This document shows, one piece after another, positions 44,543-54,402 of a stretch of DNA of 64,000 nucleotides (position 1 is its first letter; each line of letters begins with the position of its first letter). The notes under the pieces are model-generated. The model had not been told where the DNA came from and searched no databases. It saw only the letters and a list, made by a program, of their open reading frames with translations. Position numbers and translations under genes: made by a program. Source of the stretch: Pseudobutyrivibrio ruminis DSM 9787 (lineage in GTDB: Bacteria; Bacillota; Clostridia; Lachnospirales; Lachnospiraceae); NCBI RefSeq assembly GCF_900218035.1, contig NZ_OBMR01000007.1, forward strand, positions 62,001-126,000. The letters are read 5' to 3'.

Positions 44543-45355
44543 TTAATCTCTTTTACATAACTCCCAAAATGTAACCGCACTAGCTGCTGCAACATTAAGT
44601 GAATCCACGCCATGATACATAGGAATAATTGTAACGAAATCTGATGCATCAATCGTTTCCTGCTTGATTCCGGTACTCTCCGTACCAAATACGATTGCAA
44701 GCTTCTCCTGCTCCTTCAGCACTGGCTCTGCAAGTGATATTGCATTATCCTTTAATGCCATCGATACGACTGAATAGCCCTCACCTTTAAGAGCTGATAC
44801 ATAATCGGAGCCCTTGTCAAAATATGTCCATGGTACCTGAAACACTGTTCCCATAGCAACGCGGGCCGCTCTTCTGTAAAATGGGTCTGCGCTGTCATGT
44901 GTCAGTATGATTCCATCAACCCCTAATGCGGCAGCTGATCTGAAAATAGCACCAACGTTTGTAGGATTCATAACATCCTCAAGGATTGCCACTCGCTTTG
45001 ATGACTGAAGAATTTCGAAAACACTAGGCAAATCAGGCCTTTTGCAGGCTGCAAGGACGCCACGTGTAAGGTTAAATCCAGTGATTTTGTTGATGGCATT
45101 CAGCTCTGCCACAAACACATCCACATCCTCATCAAGGTCTGCTAAAAGCTCCTGCACAACCTGTGACTCATATGCCTTTTCCTCAACTAAAAAAGCAATA
45201 GGCTCCGCGCCTCTAGCCAGCGCCCTCTTTATTACCTCTGGAGTTTCTGCTATAAATACGCCTCCATTAGGCTCATAATAATGATATAGCTGAGCTTCAT
45301 TGTACTTCGTAAATATATCTACTCTGCTATCATCTATACTTTCAATTTTTATCAT
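44543..45355 (-). CDS. TrmH/SpoU-family RNA 2'-O-methyltransferase
   Basis: 270 aa from the ATG at 45355; a GTG three codons earlier is possible. The N-terminal RNA-binding part is followed by the SPOUT domain with NPTNVGAIFRSAAALG (motif 1), AIVFGTESTGI (motif 2) and IPMYHGVDSLNVAAASAV (motif 3), which form the SAM-binding knot. The target, 23S rRNA or a tRNA, cannot be told from sequence. It heads the cobI-dtd group. Confidence 0.9.
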   Translation of the reverse strand: MIKIESIDDSRVDIFTKYNEAQLYHYYEPNGGVFIAETPEVIKRALARGAEPIAFLVEEKAYESQVVQELLADLDEDVDVFVAELNAINKITGFNLTRGVLAACKRPDLPSVFEILQSSKRVAILEDVMNPTNVGAIFRSAAALGVDGIILTHDSADPFYRRAARVAMGTVFQVPWTYFDKGSDYVSALKGEGYSVVSMALKDNAISLAEPVLKEQEKLAIVFGTESTGIKQETIDASDFVTIIPMYHGVDSLNVAAASAVTFWELCKRD

Positions 45356-45419
45356 ATTTTTCACCGTTTATTCCAAATTTATAATATTCTACCATAACCA
45401 CAGTGATACTAAAATAACA

Positions 45420-45449
45420 TTGACATTTTCAAGTTTAAGCACATAATAA
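45420..45449 (+). promoter_or_regulatory. promoter of nudC
   Basis: TTGACA (45420-45425), an 18-base spacer and TAATAA (45444-45449), about 30 bases before the nudC start. Confidence 0.65.
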
Positions 45450-45479
45450 ATTGTACAAAATCAATTTTCGGAGGTACAT

Positions 45480-46325
45480 ATGATTCAAGATATATTCCCA
45501 AGCAAACTTAACAATAGCTATAGACCTGACGCTATTCCTAAGTCAGATGATTTAATTATTCTTCATAGCGACGGAAAAATCCTGTTGAAAGTGGATGAGG
45601 ATAGCAAAACTATTTCTTTCCCGCGTCTGAAAGACTTTTCAATAGATTTAAAGCCTTTATACTTCTTTGAAATTGATGGAGAAAATTTCTTTTACAATAC
45701 AGATACAAACACTAATACTGCTCTTCCTGACGGTTTTCAGTTCTATACAATGAGACAAATCAGAAATGAGTATCTCTATCCAAAGCACTATGTTTTTGCT
45801 GCATACACTGCTATCCATTTGATTGACTGGTATGAAGCAAACAGATTCTGTGGAAAATGCGGTACAAAGAATGAGCATTCAAAATCCGAGCGCGCTTTAG
45901 TCTGCCCTAACTGCGGCCGCACACGATATCCTAGAATCAATCCTGCTGTAATAGTTGGTGTAAAAAATGGCGATAAGCTTTTGCTTACAAAGTATAAAAC
46001 CGGATTTGCTCACAATGCCCTAGTTGCCGGCTTTACAGAAATCGGCGAAACTATGGAAGAAACTGTTGAACGTGAAGTAATGGAAGAAACAGGACTAAAA
46101 GTTAAAAATATCCGCTACTACAAATCTCAGCCTTGGGGAATTGCCAGCGATATTCTGCTTGGATATTACTGCGATGTGGATGGTGACGATACCATCACAA
46201 TGGATGAATCAGAATTGAAATATGCTCAGTGGGTGAGCCGAGAGGACATTGAGTTACAGCCCCTCGACTACAGCCTCACAAATGAGATGATGAAAATGTT
46301 CAAAGAAAACAAGCTGGCAGATTAA
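45480..46325 (+). CDS. nudC: NAD(+) diphosphatase / RNA decapping hydrolase
   Basis: 281 aa. A zinc ribbon (FCGKCG and CPNCG, residues about 122-145) is followed by the Nudix box, GFTEIGETMEETVEREVMEE with TGL, and by the NudC-specific SQPW motif. NudC cleaves NADH to NMNH and AMP and removes NAD caps from RNA. It has the ribosome site CGGAGG. It runs divergently from the trmH-type gene and meets the DUF815 gene head to head, the two overlapping by four bases. Confidence 0.93.
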   Translation: MIQDIFPSKLNNSYRPDAIPKSDDLIILHSDGKILLKVDEDSKTISFPRLKDFSIDLKPLYFFEIDGENFFYNTDTNTNTALPDGFQFYTMRQIRNEYLYPKHYVFAAYTAIHLIDWYEANRFCGKCGTKNEHSKSERALVCPNCGRTRYPRINPAVIVGVKNGDKLLLTKYKTGFAHNALVAGFTEIGETMEETVEREVMEETGLKVKNIRYYKSQPWGIASDILLGYYCDVDGDDTITMDESELKYAQWVSREDIELQPLDYSLTNEMMKMFKENKLAD

Positions 46326-47629
46326 TTCTGCTGGCCTAATATGTGATATATAAACTGCTGGGCTGTTCTTCCTGAAAGACCACCCTGCTCCATTTCCCAT
46401 ACCTTTGCTTTCGCAATAAGCTCCTCCTGAGGCATGGTGATGCCTGCTCTTGAAGCCAATCCAAGAACAATATCTATATATTCTCTCTGCATTGGCTTTG
46501 AGTAGCTGATGGTTACGCCAAAGCGATGAACAAGTGAAAGCTTTTCCTCAACTGTATCTGAATGATGTCTGTCGTCCGTGTTGGTCTGATCATTTCTATC
46601 ATTCCATGTTTCCTTTATTAAATGTCTACGGTTTGAAGTAGCATAAATCAAAATGTTATCTGGCTTTGTCTCAACGCCACCTTCAATAACAGCCTTTAAG
46701 AACTTGTACTCTATTTCATGCTCTTCAAATGACAAATCATCCATATAGATAATGTATTTGTAATTACGATTCTTAATGCTGGCTATAATCTTTGATAGAT
46801 ATCTAAACTGATGCTTATATATCTCAATCATACGAAGGCCATCATCATAGTACTGATTAACAATAGCCTTAATGCTTGTGGATTTTCCTGTACCACTATC
46901 ACCAAACAAAAGCACATTATTCGCCTTTTTGCCTGCAACAAAGCTTTCTGTATTATCAATAAGCTGCTGCTTTTGATACTCGTATCCAATCAAATCATCA
47001 AGCACAACCTCATCCATATTGTTGATAGGAACAAACTTGATGTCGTTTAAGCCTATCTCCTCTATTCTGAAGGCCTTATTCAGGCCGAACATGCCTACAC
47101 CGTAGGCTTTATAGAAATTCGTAATTACGTTAAAGAATTCCTTTTCATCCCCCGCTGCCTCTAGCTCCTTTGATAGCTTTCTAACCTTTTCGCTCACATT
47201 ACGATTATACATCTGCTCATTTTTTCTAACAGAATTGTAGTTCGTAAATACGGAGAATGACTCAATGCCCAGCTCTTTTTCCAAAGATGAAAAATCGTAA
47301 TCAAAAAGCTCTTTTAATATTCTAAAATCATTTTCTACCAAATGGTTAACAGAACCAGGTTTAACATCGGTCTTTTCTGTAACTAAAGAAAATGGATTTT
47401 CATTCATGATAATGTAGAAGGTTAAATAATTATGCCAAAGATTATCGTCAAACCCATAATCTGTTGCAAGCATAAGAAGTCTCTTTGAAATTGCGTTAAT
47501 CTGGCGGGTAGCTTCCCTCTTGTTATAATCACCAGACTCCACCATATCGATAGCTTTTCCAAGTTGATAAAGAATTGTATCCTCTGTTAAATCCCCAAAC
47601 ATGAGTAATCGTGATATCTTGTCGTACAT
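46322..47629 (-). CDS. DUF815 AAA-type ATPase
   Basis: 435 aa from the ATG at 47629, which follows AAGGAGGA; a start eight codons earlier lacks a site. The Walker A is LLFGDSGTGKSTSIKAI, Walker B is YIIYMDDLSFEE, and the sensor region is LIYATSNRRHLIKETW. This matches DUF815 (PF05673), AAA+ ATPases of unknown role. The N-terminal half is helical. It is divergent from the PHP gene and convergent with nudC. Confidence 0.87.
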   Translation of the reverse strand: MYDKISRLLMFGDLTEDTILYQLGKAIDMVESGDYNKREATRQINAISKRLLMLATDYGFDDNLWHNYLTFYIIMNENPFSLVTEKTDVKPGSVNHLVENDFRILKELFDYDFSSLEKELGIESFSVFTNYNSVRKNEQMYNRNVSEKVRKLSKELEAAGDEKEFFNVITNFYKAYGVGMFGLNKAFRIEEIGLNDIKFVPINNMDEVVLDDLIGYEYQKQQLIDNTESFVAGKKANNVLLFGDSGTGKSTSIKAIVNQYYDDGLRMIEIYKHQFRYLSKIIASIKNRNYKYIIYMDDLSFEEHEIEYKFLKAVIEGGVETKPDNILIYATSNRRHLIKETWNDRNDQTNTDDRHHSDTVEEKLSLVHRFGVTISYSKPMQREYIDIVLGLASRAGITMPQEELIAKAKVWEMEQGGLSGRTAQQFIYHILGQQN

Positions 47630-47699
47630 AATTTTATCCTCCTTAATTATCATATTTTATTATTTTGTGTTATTATGTTCAATTGTCGGAGGAACTTTT

Positions 47700-48473
47700 A
47701 TGTTAGCAAATTATCATTCACATACACCAAGATGTAATCATGCCACTGGCAGTGAAAGAGAATATATTGAATCTGCCATCGCAAATGGCTTCAAAATTCT
47801 TGGCTTTTCAGATCACACACCACAGCCATATCCATCCAGTTATAAGTCACACATCAGAATGGGTATGGAGGAATTAGAAAACTATGTTGATACACTTGTA
47901 AAGCTTAGAGAAGAATACAAGGACGATATCACTATTTACATAGGATTCGAGGTAGAATACTTTAGAAAATACTTTGATGCTCTGATTAAAGAGCTCAGAA
48001 ACTATCCCGTTGATTATATTATTCAGGGGCAGCATTTCATTCCTGACGAGATTGATGGATTCTATGCTGGAGCTCCTACCACTGATGATCAACACTTGAT
48101 TGATTACGTAGATACTGCAATCGAGGGAATGCAAACAGGTATGTTTACATATTTGGCACATCCTGACTTGATTTACTACAATGGCGATGATAACACCTAC
48201 AAAAAGCACATGGAACGCCTTGTTGCTGCATCCATTGATTTAAATATACCACTTGAAGTAAATCTTCTTGGCTTCACAGGAAAACGCAACTATCCTTGTG
48301 ACAAGTTCTTTAACTTAGCCACAGAGATGGGGGCCAATTTTGTAATTGGCTGTGACGCTCACGATCCACAGTCAGTTTGTCAGCCAGAGCTTAACCCTGA
48401 GTTCATGGCGTTCTTGAATAAGCACAACATTACAATCGGGGACAATATTTGTACTCTTCGTTCTATTAAATAA
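47700..48473 (+). CDS. PHP-domain phosphatase, probably histidinol-phosphatase
   Basis: 257 aa from the ATG at 47700, preceded by CGGAGGA; an upstream frame of 33 codons is mostly hydrophobic noise. The PHP metal motif NYHSHTPRCNHATG opens the protein, followed by GFSDHTPQP, GFEVEYF, YLAHPDL and GCDAHDP, the metal ligands of the HisK family. The substrate assignment rests on family resemblance. It meets thiC tail to tail across a shared terminator. Confidence 0.85.
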   Translation: MLANYHSHTPRCNHATGSEREYIESAIANGFKILGFSDHTPQPYPSSYKSHIRMGMEELENYVDTLVKLREEYKDDITIYIGFEVEYFRKYFDALIKELRNYPVDYIIQGQHFIPDEIDGFYAGAPTTDDQHLIDYVDTAIEGMQTGMFTYLAHPDLIYYNGDDNTYKKHMERLVAASIDLNIPLEVNLLGFTGKRNYPCDKFFNLATEMGANFVIGCDAHDPQSVCQPELNPEFMAFLNKHNITIGDNICTLRSIK

Positions 48474-48474
48474 C

Positions 48475-48510
48475 AAAAACCATCAGGCCATTTGACCTGA
48501 TGGTTCTTTT
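48475..48510. terminator. bidirectional terminator between PHP gene and thiC
   Basis: A stem AACCATCAGG/CCTGATGGTT with an 8-base loop has an A-run on the left and a T-run on the right, so it can end both convergent transcripts. Confidence 0.9.
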
Positions 48511-48512
48511 TA

Positions 48513-49820
48513 TTAACCAAGAATATCTATGTACTCTCCTGCCAAAGCTTTATTCATGCTTCTAACGGCACAGAATTTACCGCACATAGAACATGTGTCA
48601 TCAAATTCTGGTGAACGGTCAGCACGGATAGCCTGGGCAGTCTCTGGGTCAATTGAACATTCCCATTGCTTGTCCCAATCAAAGCACTGTCTGGCATCTG
48701 CCATGGCATTATCTCTATCCATTGCATGTGGTACATGCTTAGCAATATCTGCTGCATGTGCTGCAATCTTTGATGCAATGATTCCCTGTTTAACATCCTC
48801 AAGATTAGGCAAAGCCAAGTGTTCCGCAGGTGTAACATAACAAAGAAATGCTGCACCGTTTTGAGCCGCTATCGCCCCTCCGATTGCTGATGTGATATGG
48901 TCATATCCTGGAGCAATATCAGTAACAAGAGGTCCAAGTACGTAGAATGGGGCGCCCATACAAACCTTCTGCTGAATCTTCATATTCGCAGCAATTTCGT
49001 CCATTGGCATATGGCCTGGACCTTCCACCATAACCTGCACATCCTTGGCCCATGCACGCTTTGTTAGCTCTCCTAAGCGTACCAATTCTTCTATCTGACA
49101 CACATCACTGGCATCAGCAAGACAGCCAGGTCTGCATGCATCACCAAGGGATATTGTCACATCATACTGGCGACAGATATCCAAAATCTCATCATAGTAT
49201 TCATAAAATGGGTTCTCCTCCCCTGTCATAGACATCCAGGCAAATACAAGCGAACCACCTCTTGATACAATGTTCATCTTTCTTTTATGAAGCTTTATCT
49301 GATCGATTGTCTTACGTGTAATTCCGCAGTGAAGTGTAACAAAGTCTACTCCATTTTCAGCGTGAAGGCGAACAACATCTATAAAGTCCTTTGCTGTCAA
49401 TGTAGCCAAATCTCTCTGATAATGGATTACGCTGTCGTAAATAGGCACTGTGCCTATCATTGCTGGACATTCATCTACCAGCTTCTTTCTAAATGGCTCT
49501 GTGTTTCCATGGCTGGATAAATCCATAATGGCCTCGGCCCCCATATCCACTGCAGCCATAACCTTTTGCATTTCGATATCGTAATCCTTACAGTCACGGG
49601 ATACACCAAGATTGACATTTATTTTTGTACGAAGCATACTGCCTACACCTTCTGGATTAAGACACTTATGGTTTACATTTGCTGGAATAGCAACCTGTCC
49701 CTTGGCAACAAGCTCCATGATTTCCTCAGGTGTGCGATATTCCTTCAGCGCCACCTGCTTCATTTCTAGAGTAATAATCCCCTGTCTTGCTGCGTCCATC
49801 TGTGTTGTGTATTTTCTCAT
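48513..49820 (-). CDS. thiC: phosphomethylpyrimidine synthase ThiC
   Basis: 435 aa. Family sequence throughout, with the C-terminal radical-SAM-type cluster motif CSMCGKFC. The protein turns aminoimidazole ribotide into the HMP pyrimidine phosphate of thiamine using SAM. It is the last gene of the TPP-controlled operon, 12 bases after thiH. The short form without the plant-type N-terminal extension is present, as in other anaerobes. Confidence 0.97.
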   Translation of the reverse strand: MRKYTTQMDAARQGIITLEMKQVALKEYRTPEEIMELVAKGQVAIPANVNHKCLNPEGVGSMLRTKINVNLGVSRDCKDYDIEMQKVMAAVDMGAEAIMDLSSHGNTEPFRKKLVDECPAMIGTVPIYDSVIHYQRDLATLTAKDFIDVVRLHAENGVDFVTLHCGITRKTIDQIKLHKRKMNIVSRGGSLVFAWMSMTGEENPFYEYYDEILDICRQYDVTISLGDACRPGCLADASDVCQIEELVRLGELTKRAWAKDVQVMVEGPGHMPMDEIAANMKIQQKVCMGAPFYVLGPLVTDIAPGYDHITSAIGGAIAAQNGAAFLCYVTPAEHLALPNLEDVKQGIIASKIAAHAADIAKHVPHAMDRDNAMADARQCFDWDKQWECSIDPETAQAIRADRSPEFDDTCSMCGKFCAVRSMNKALAGEYIDILG

Positions 49821-49832
49821 TATTCTTCTCCT

Positions 49833-51086
49833 TTAAACATATATGTAATCGTTGAAAACTGGTTGTAAACCTTCATCAGAAATGTCTACATACATTGTGC
49901 CTAAGCTTCTGCCATCAGATATTTCAAACTGCTCATCACCTGAAGGGTCCTGTGACTCCTCACCTGTATATTTCTCCTCATGGTCGCCAATACCTGTAGA
50001 CACTCCTGCAGAAACCTTTGTCGCAGCTATCTTTACAATTCCATTTCTAAAAGCTGCAGTCTCTCTAGAAGAAACTGTAATGCCACAGAAAGGTAAAAAT
50101 ATACGATAAGCACAAATAATCTGGCACAACTGCTTTTCCCCTACATCAAGTGGATTGATTGTGTCATTATTGATAATTGGTCGAAGTCTAGGACATGATA
50201 ATGACATCTCTGCATAAGGGTATTTGCGCTGTAAATAGTAGACATGCAAGGCTGATGCCAGGGCATCCTTTCTGAAATCTGAAAGCCCCAAAAGTGCAGA
50301 AAAAGCAACTCCACGCATTCCACCCATAAGTGCCCTTTCCTGAGCATCAAATCTGTATGGCCAGATTCTCTTGTTGCCCATCAAATGCAGTGTCTCATAC
50401 TTATCAGAATCGTATGTTTCCTGAAAAACAGTAACATAATCAGCTCCACACTCATGCAAATATTTGTAATCCTTTACGTTTACCGGATATATTTCGATTC
50501 CAACCATTTTGAAATATTTTCTGGCAATCTTACATGCCTCGCCTATATATTCAACGTCTGATTTTGCAGGACTTTCTCCGGTAAGAATCAGTATTTCCTC
50601 CATTCCACTATCTGCAATAACCTGCATTTCATGCTCTATTTGCTCATATGAAAGCTTTAATCTTTTGATTTTGTTGTAACAGTTAAATCCGCAGTATACG
50701 CAGTAATTCTCGCAGTAGTTGGCTATATAGATTGGTGTGAAAAGATATACCGTATTTCCGAAGTGCTTACTTGTTTCCTGCTGTGCCTTCTTTGCCATCT
50801 GTTCCAAAAAAGGTTCCGCAGCTGGAGAAAGAAGTGCCTTAAAATCCTCTATTGTGCATTTATCGTTGGCTAGTGCTCTTCTGACATCTGCAGCTGTATA
50901 TTTGTTGTAATCGTAGGAATCAAAATGTTCCATTACGTTTTTACGTACATCCGACTCAATAATATCCATACCTGGCAAGTATTCCATGTGATTGATTCTA
51001 GATGAAGGGTCAGTCTCAATCTGATGCTTGCGCTCTAGCCCTGTTGCAGATAATTCCTTTGAGTCAAATAAAAATGTGTTTTCCAT
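49833..51086 (-). CDS. thiH: 2-iminoacetate synthase ThiH
   Basis: 417 aa. The radical SAM cluster motif is CENYCVYCGF in the first third. The enzyme splits tyrosine to give dehydroglycine (2-iminoacetate) for the thiazole ring, the anaerobic alternative to ThiO. It starts eight bases after thiG. Its presence and the absence of thiO agree with an anaerobic organism. Confidence 0.96.
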   Translation of the reverse strand: MENTFLFDSKELSATGLERKHQIETDPSSRINHMEYLPGMDIIESDVRKNVMEHFDSYDYNKYTAADVRRALANDKCTIEDFKALLSPAAEPFLEQMAKKAQQETSKHFGNTVYLFTPIYIANYCENYCVYCGFNCYNKIKRLKLSYEQIEHEMQVIADSGMEEILILTGESPAKSDVEYIGEACKIARKYFKMVGIEIYPVNVKDYKYLHECGADYVTVFQETYDSDKYETLHLMGNKRIWPYRFDAQERALMGGMRGVAFSALLGLSDFRKDALASALHVYYLQRKYPYAEMSLSCPRLRPIINNDTINPLDVGEKQLCQIICAYRIFLPFCGITVSSRETAAFRNGIVKIAATKVSAGVSTGIGDHEEKYTGEESQDPSGDEQFEISDGRSLGTMYVDISDEGLQPVFNDYIYV

Positions 51087-51094
51087 GATGCCTC

Positions 51095-51862
51095 CTAATG
51101 TAAGAAACCTGTAAGTGGATCTGATGCTGCTGCGCCACGAGTAAGCACTCTTCCAAGGCCTGCCAAGTATGCTTTTCTTCCTGCTTCAATAGCATCCTTG
51201 AATGCTGAAGCCATAAGTGTCAAATCTCCTGCTGTTGCAAGCGCAGTATTTGCCATTATTGCCGCAGCCCCCATTTCCATTGCTTCACATGCCTGTGATG
51301 GCTTTCCAATTCCAGCATCTACTATAATAGGCAAATCTATTTCATCAATAAGAATCTGTATAAACTCTTTTGTAGCCAAGCCCTTATTTGAACCTATAGG
51401 TGATGCAAGTGGCATGATGGATGCAGCTCCAACATTTTGCAATTCTCTTGCAACATTCAAATCTGGATACATATAAGGCATAACTACAAAGCCTTCTTTT
51501 GCAAGGATTTCTGTTGCTTTTATTGTTTCGTAATTATCAGGAAGTAAATACTTTGTATCCCTCATAATCTCGATTTTTACGAAATCACCACAACCAAGCT
51601 CCCTTGCAAGCCTAGCTATTCTCACTGCTTCCTTTGCATCTCTTGCGCCACTCGTATTTGGAAGTAAAGTTACATTCTTTGGAATATAATCCAAAATATT
51701 TTCTTCATCCTTGGTATTCGTTCTTCGAACCGCAAGAGTGATTATTTCTGCTCCAGCATCTTTGGTTGCTGCCTCAATAAGCTTCATTGAATATTTTCCT
51801 GATCCCAAAATAAAACGAGAATCAAATTCTTTTCCACCGATTACCAGTTTGTCATTTTCCAT
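51095..51862 (-). CDS. thiG: thiazole synthase ThiG
   Basis: 255 aa from the ATG at 51862, which has GAGGAAAATGGA before it; an ATG six codons earlier lacks a ribosome site. It is a TIM-barrel protein with the Schiff-base Lys in FVKIEIM and the phosphate motif GIGKPSQA and [11 protein letters not shown]. It builds the thiazole ring from ThiS thiocarboxylate, dehydroglycine and DXP. It lies 20 bases after thiF. Confidence 0.97.
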   Translation of the reverse strand: MENDKLVIGGKEFDSRFILGSGKYSMKLIEAATKDAGAEIITLAVRRTNTKDEENILDYIPKNVTLLPNTSGARDAKEAVRIARLARELGCGDFVKIEIMRDTKYLLPDNYETIKATEILAKEGFVVMPYMYPDLNVARELQNVGAASIMPLASPIGSNKGLATKEFIQILIDEIDLPIIVDAGIGKPSQACEAMEMGAAAIMANTALATAGDLTLMASAFKDAIEAGRKAYLAGLGRVLTRGAAASDPLTGFLH

Positions 51863-51882
51863 TCCATTTTCCTCTTTCATTT

Positions 51883-52518
51883 TTATGCTTCTAATTCTCC
51901 AATGAGAATTTTAAGTACCATATGTGCTTCCTGGGCTCCGCAGACCATCACTCTAGATGAAACCAATCCAATACCAGCATTAACATCGCTAACACCATCG
52001 CCGGAAAGGTAGAATCTCTTTGATACTCTTCTAGTCTTTATATCATTTGCACTGCCAAATCCCGCCATTCCCGAGCTAGATAGAATATATTTATCTGACA
52101 TTTGCTCTAGTACCAGATTAACAAGCATAGCCTTACTTTCAGGTGAGTCAAAAGCCTCACAGACAATATCTGCCTTTTCTATCAATGGCTTTGTGTTAGC
52201 CTCTGTCAGCTTTATGTTATGAGTCTCAATCTTTATGTATGGATTTATTTCATGTAGATTAGCCGCCATTGCATCAGTTTTTTTCATACCAACCTGATTG
52301 ATTTTGTAATGCTGTCTATGGAGATTGCTTACATCTACAAAATCATAGTCAATCAAAATCAAGTGGCCTATGCCCGCCCTTGCAAGACATGTTGCTATAT
52401 TGGATCCCAAGCCACCAAGCCCACATATTGCAACCACAGCCTCATCGAATTTTTTTTGATTTTCTGCACCATGTCTATCTACAAGTGCTTTATAGAACTC
52501 ATCTTTTGTCGGTATCAA
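51883..52518 (-). CDS. thiF: ThiS adenylyltransferase ThiF (short form)
   Basis: 211 aa. The nucleotide-binding loop [10 protein letters not shown] and [15 protein letters not shown] mark the E1-like fold that adenylates the ThiS C-terminus. The usual zinc CxxC pairs of E. coli ThiF are missing, as in short clostridial forms. The start is a TTG directly after the ThiS stop, and the ribosome site AGGAGG is made from the codons for the ThiS glycine tail. Confidence 0.9.
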   Translation of the reverse strand: MIPTKDEFYKALVDRHGAENQKKFDEAVVAICGLGGLGSNIATCLARAGIGHLILIDYDFVDVSNLHRQHYKINQVGMKKTDAMAANLHEINPYIKIETHNIKLTEANTKPLIEKADIVCEAFDSPESKAMLVNLVLEQMSDKYILSSSGMAGFGSANDIKTRRVSKRFYLSGDGVSDVNAGIGLVSSRVMVCGAQEAHMVLKILIGELEA

Positions 52519-52713
52519 TCAGCCGCCTCCTACAAAACTTACTACCTCAACAACATCCCCATCCTTTAAGATGGTCTCATTAAATGTTGTCTTAGAGATG
52601 ATTTCTTCGTTAATCTCCACAGCAATAGTTCTGACGTCAAATTTAAAATCATCCAGTACAGTAGCAAGCGTCTTGTTTGCTAACTCATACTCTTTTCCAT
52701 TTAAGAAAACCAT
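52519..52713 (-). CDS. thiS: sulfur carrier protein ThiS
   Basis: 64 aa from the ATG at 52713, which follows AAAGGAG; an upstream extension is not part of the protein. It has the ubiquitin-like fold pattern and ends in the required Gly-Gly tail (VSFVGGG), which becomes a thiocarboxylate. It is followed by thiF with no gap and preceded by thiD after 16 bases. Confidence 0.95.
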   Translation of the reverse strand: MVFLNGKEYELANKTLATVLDDFKFDVRTIAVEINEEIISKTTFNETILKDGDVVEVVSFVGGG

Positions 52714-52729
52714 TACTTCTCCTTTCCTT

Positions 52730-53509
52730 CTAGCTGGCCACACAATGATTAAGTGGCCCACTTCCTTTTCCCAAATCCAGATTTGCACCGATAGCTTTTT
52801 CAATATATGACTTCGCATTTACGATAGAATCTTTTAAGTCATACCCCAGCGCCAAATTCGATGCAATGGCACTTGATAATGTGCAGCCTGTTCCATGGGT
52901 GTTAGTGCTATGAATTCTTTCCCCTTCAAACCATGTAACACATCCATTGTCAAAAAGAACATCGCTAGCATCCTCCACGCAGTGACCGCCTTTTACAAGA
53001 ACTCCACATCCATATTTTTCACCAAGCTTTTTGGCTGCCTGCTCCATATCTATCTTGTCTTCTATCTGCATCCCCGTTAGCACTTCGGCTTCAGGTATAT
53101 TAGGTGTAATAACTCTAGCCAGAGGAAACAACATTTTTGCCATCACTTCTGGGGTGGAATTTTCCATCAATCTACTTCCGCTTGTAGCCACCATAACCGG
53201 ATCCACCACAATATTCCTTGCACCAAACTCCTTAAGCTTTCTAGCTACCACTCGTACTTGCTCCACTGATGGAAGCATTCCAATTTTTACTGCATCTGCT
53301 GGTATATCAGAAAGACAAGCATCGATTTGCTCTTCCAAAAAATGTGGCGATGATTCCACAATCTCTGTAACCCCTGTGGTATTTTGTGCTGTAAGTGCAG
53401 TGATTGCTGTCATTCCATAGACTTTGTGAGCAGTCATAGTTTTTAAATCTGCCTGTATTCCAGCTCCACCGCTGCTATCACTTCCTGCAATTGATAAAAC
53501 TACCTTCAT
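52730..53509 (-). CDS. thiD: hydroxymethylpyrimidine kinase / HMP-phosphate kinase ThiD
   Basis: 259 aa. The ribokinase-like start GSDSSGGAGIQADLKT and the anion-hole motif NTHGTGCTLSSAIA near the C-terminus identify ThiD, which phosphorylates HMP and HMP-P. Its ATG overlaps the thiE stop (ATGA), so translation is coupled. Confidence 0.97.
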   Translation of the reverse strand: MKVVLSIAGSDSSGGAGIQADLKTMTAHKVYGMTAITALTAQNTTGVTEIVESSPHFLEEQIDACLSDIPADAVKIGMLPSVEQVRVVARKLKEFGARNIVVDPVMVATSGSRLMENSTPEVMAKMLFPLARVITPNIPEAEVLTGMQIEDKIDMEQAAKKLGEKYGCGVLVKGGHCVEDASDVLFDNGCVTWFEGERIHSTNTHGTGCTLSSAIASNLALGYDLKDSIVNAKSYIEKAIGANLDLGKGSGPLNHCVAS

Positions 53510-54135
53510 CCTTTTATCTCCCTAAATTTCTTTTTCATACTTTCAGCAGCATTTCGTGGCGACTCTGCTTTCATAATGGCTGAAACAGCGCATACTCCAG
53601 CTATGTCAATTCCTTTTAATACGTCCATGTTTGACGCATTCAAGCCGCCAATAGCATTAACTGGTATAGGAACTGCCTTACATATTGCATCCAATGTCTC
53701 TGTTGATGTAATAATTGTTTTCACCTTCGTTGTAGTTGGATAAATAGCTCCAACTCCCAGATAATCCGCACCAGCCTCATAGGCTGCCTTCGCCACATCA
53801 ACTTTCTTGGCAGTAGCTCCCAAAATCTTATCAGGACCGATAAGCCTTCTTGCCATCTCAAGTGGCATATCCTCTGCCCCTAAATGGACCCCCTCGCAAT
53901 CCACAGCAAGCATTACATCCACACGATCATCAATAATCAGCGGAACATTGTACTTTCTGCAAATCTCATGGACAGCCTGTGCCAGTTCAATATATTCCTT
54001 TGTGGTACGATTTTTTTCTCGAAGCTGCATCAAAGTTACGCCGCCCTTTAAGGCATCCTCAACTCGCCACAGGAATTCATCTAGCTCATAAGGTGTACTG
54101 TCTGTAATAAAATAAAGCTCGCTATTAAATTCCAT
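53506..54135 (-). CDS. thiE: thiamine-phosphate synthase ThiE
   Basis: 209 aa from the ATG at 54135, directly after AAGGAGGAA; a longer frame would run into the riboswitch terminator. Motifs include MQLREKN, LIIDDRVDVMLAVDCEGVHLGAEDMP, ATAKKVDVAKAAYEAGADYLGVGAIYPTTTK and NAIGGL. It joins HMP-PP and thiazole phosphate. It is the first gene of the operon under the TPP riboswitch. Confidence 0.97.
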   Translation of the reverse strand: MEFNSELYFITDSTPYELDEFLWRVEDALKGGVTLMQLREKNRTTKEYIELAQAVHEICRKYNVPLIIDDRVDVMLAVDCEGVHLGAEDMPLEMARRLIGPDKILGATAKKVDVAKAAYEAGADYLGVGAIYPTTTKVKTIITSTETLDAICKAVPIPVNAIGGLNASNMDVLKGIDIAGVCAVSAIMKAESPRNAAESMKKKFREIKG

Positions 54136-54154
54136 TATTCCTCCTTTTTTGCAT

Positions 54155-54193
54155 AAAAAAACGGAAGCTACCTGATTTCTCAAATAGCTTCCG
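54155..54193 (-). terminator. riboswitch-controlled terminator before thiE
   Basis: A 9-bp CGGAAGCTA/TAGCTTCCG stem followed by seven T on the minus strand lies between the TPP aptamer and thiE. It would form when TPP is bound. Confidence 0.92.
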
Positions 54194-54218
54194 CATAATA
54201 TCAATATCATTATTAATC

Positions 54219-54302
54219 GGCGTCCCTACGTTGGCATTATCCAAATCAGGTTCTCGGTCGAAGGTCACACCTTCCTCTCAGCCTGTCTACAAGCTCCCGT
54301 CT
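54219..54302 (-). promoter_or_regulatory. TPP riboswitch aptamer (THI element)
   Basis: The minus strand carries GGGAGC then CTGAGAGG, a P3 hairpin with AAGGTG/CACCTT-like arms, ACCTGAT, GGATAATGCC and GTAGGGA, the conserved core of the TPP aptamer in correct order. It controls the whole thi operon by terminating transcription at high TPP. Confidence 0.96.
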
Positions 54303-54402
54303 CATATTAAATTCCTTACATATAATGCTACAAGTGTGGCAAAAAATCAACACCTAATTGCATAATCCACTTGTTCCTCTATTATTAATGAGAGTAGGCA
54401 TC

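Noticed and set aside
47601-47699. Membrane-anchored start of the PHP phosphatase
   Set aside because: The hydrophobic 33 codons lie over the divergent gene's start and lack a ribosome site; CGGAGGA precedes the ATG at 47700.
52714-52818. N-terminal extension of ThiS
   Set aside because: ThiS is about 65 residues and the ATG at 52713 has a good ribosome site; the extension overlaps the end of thiD.
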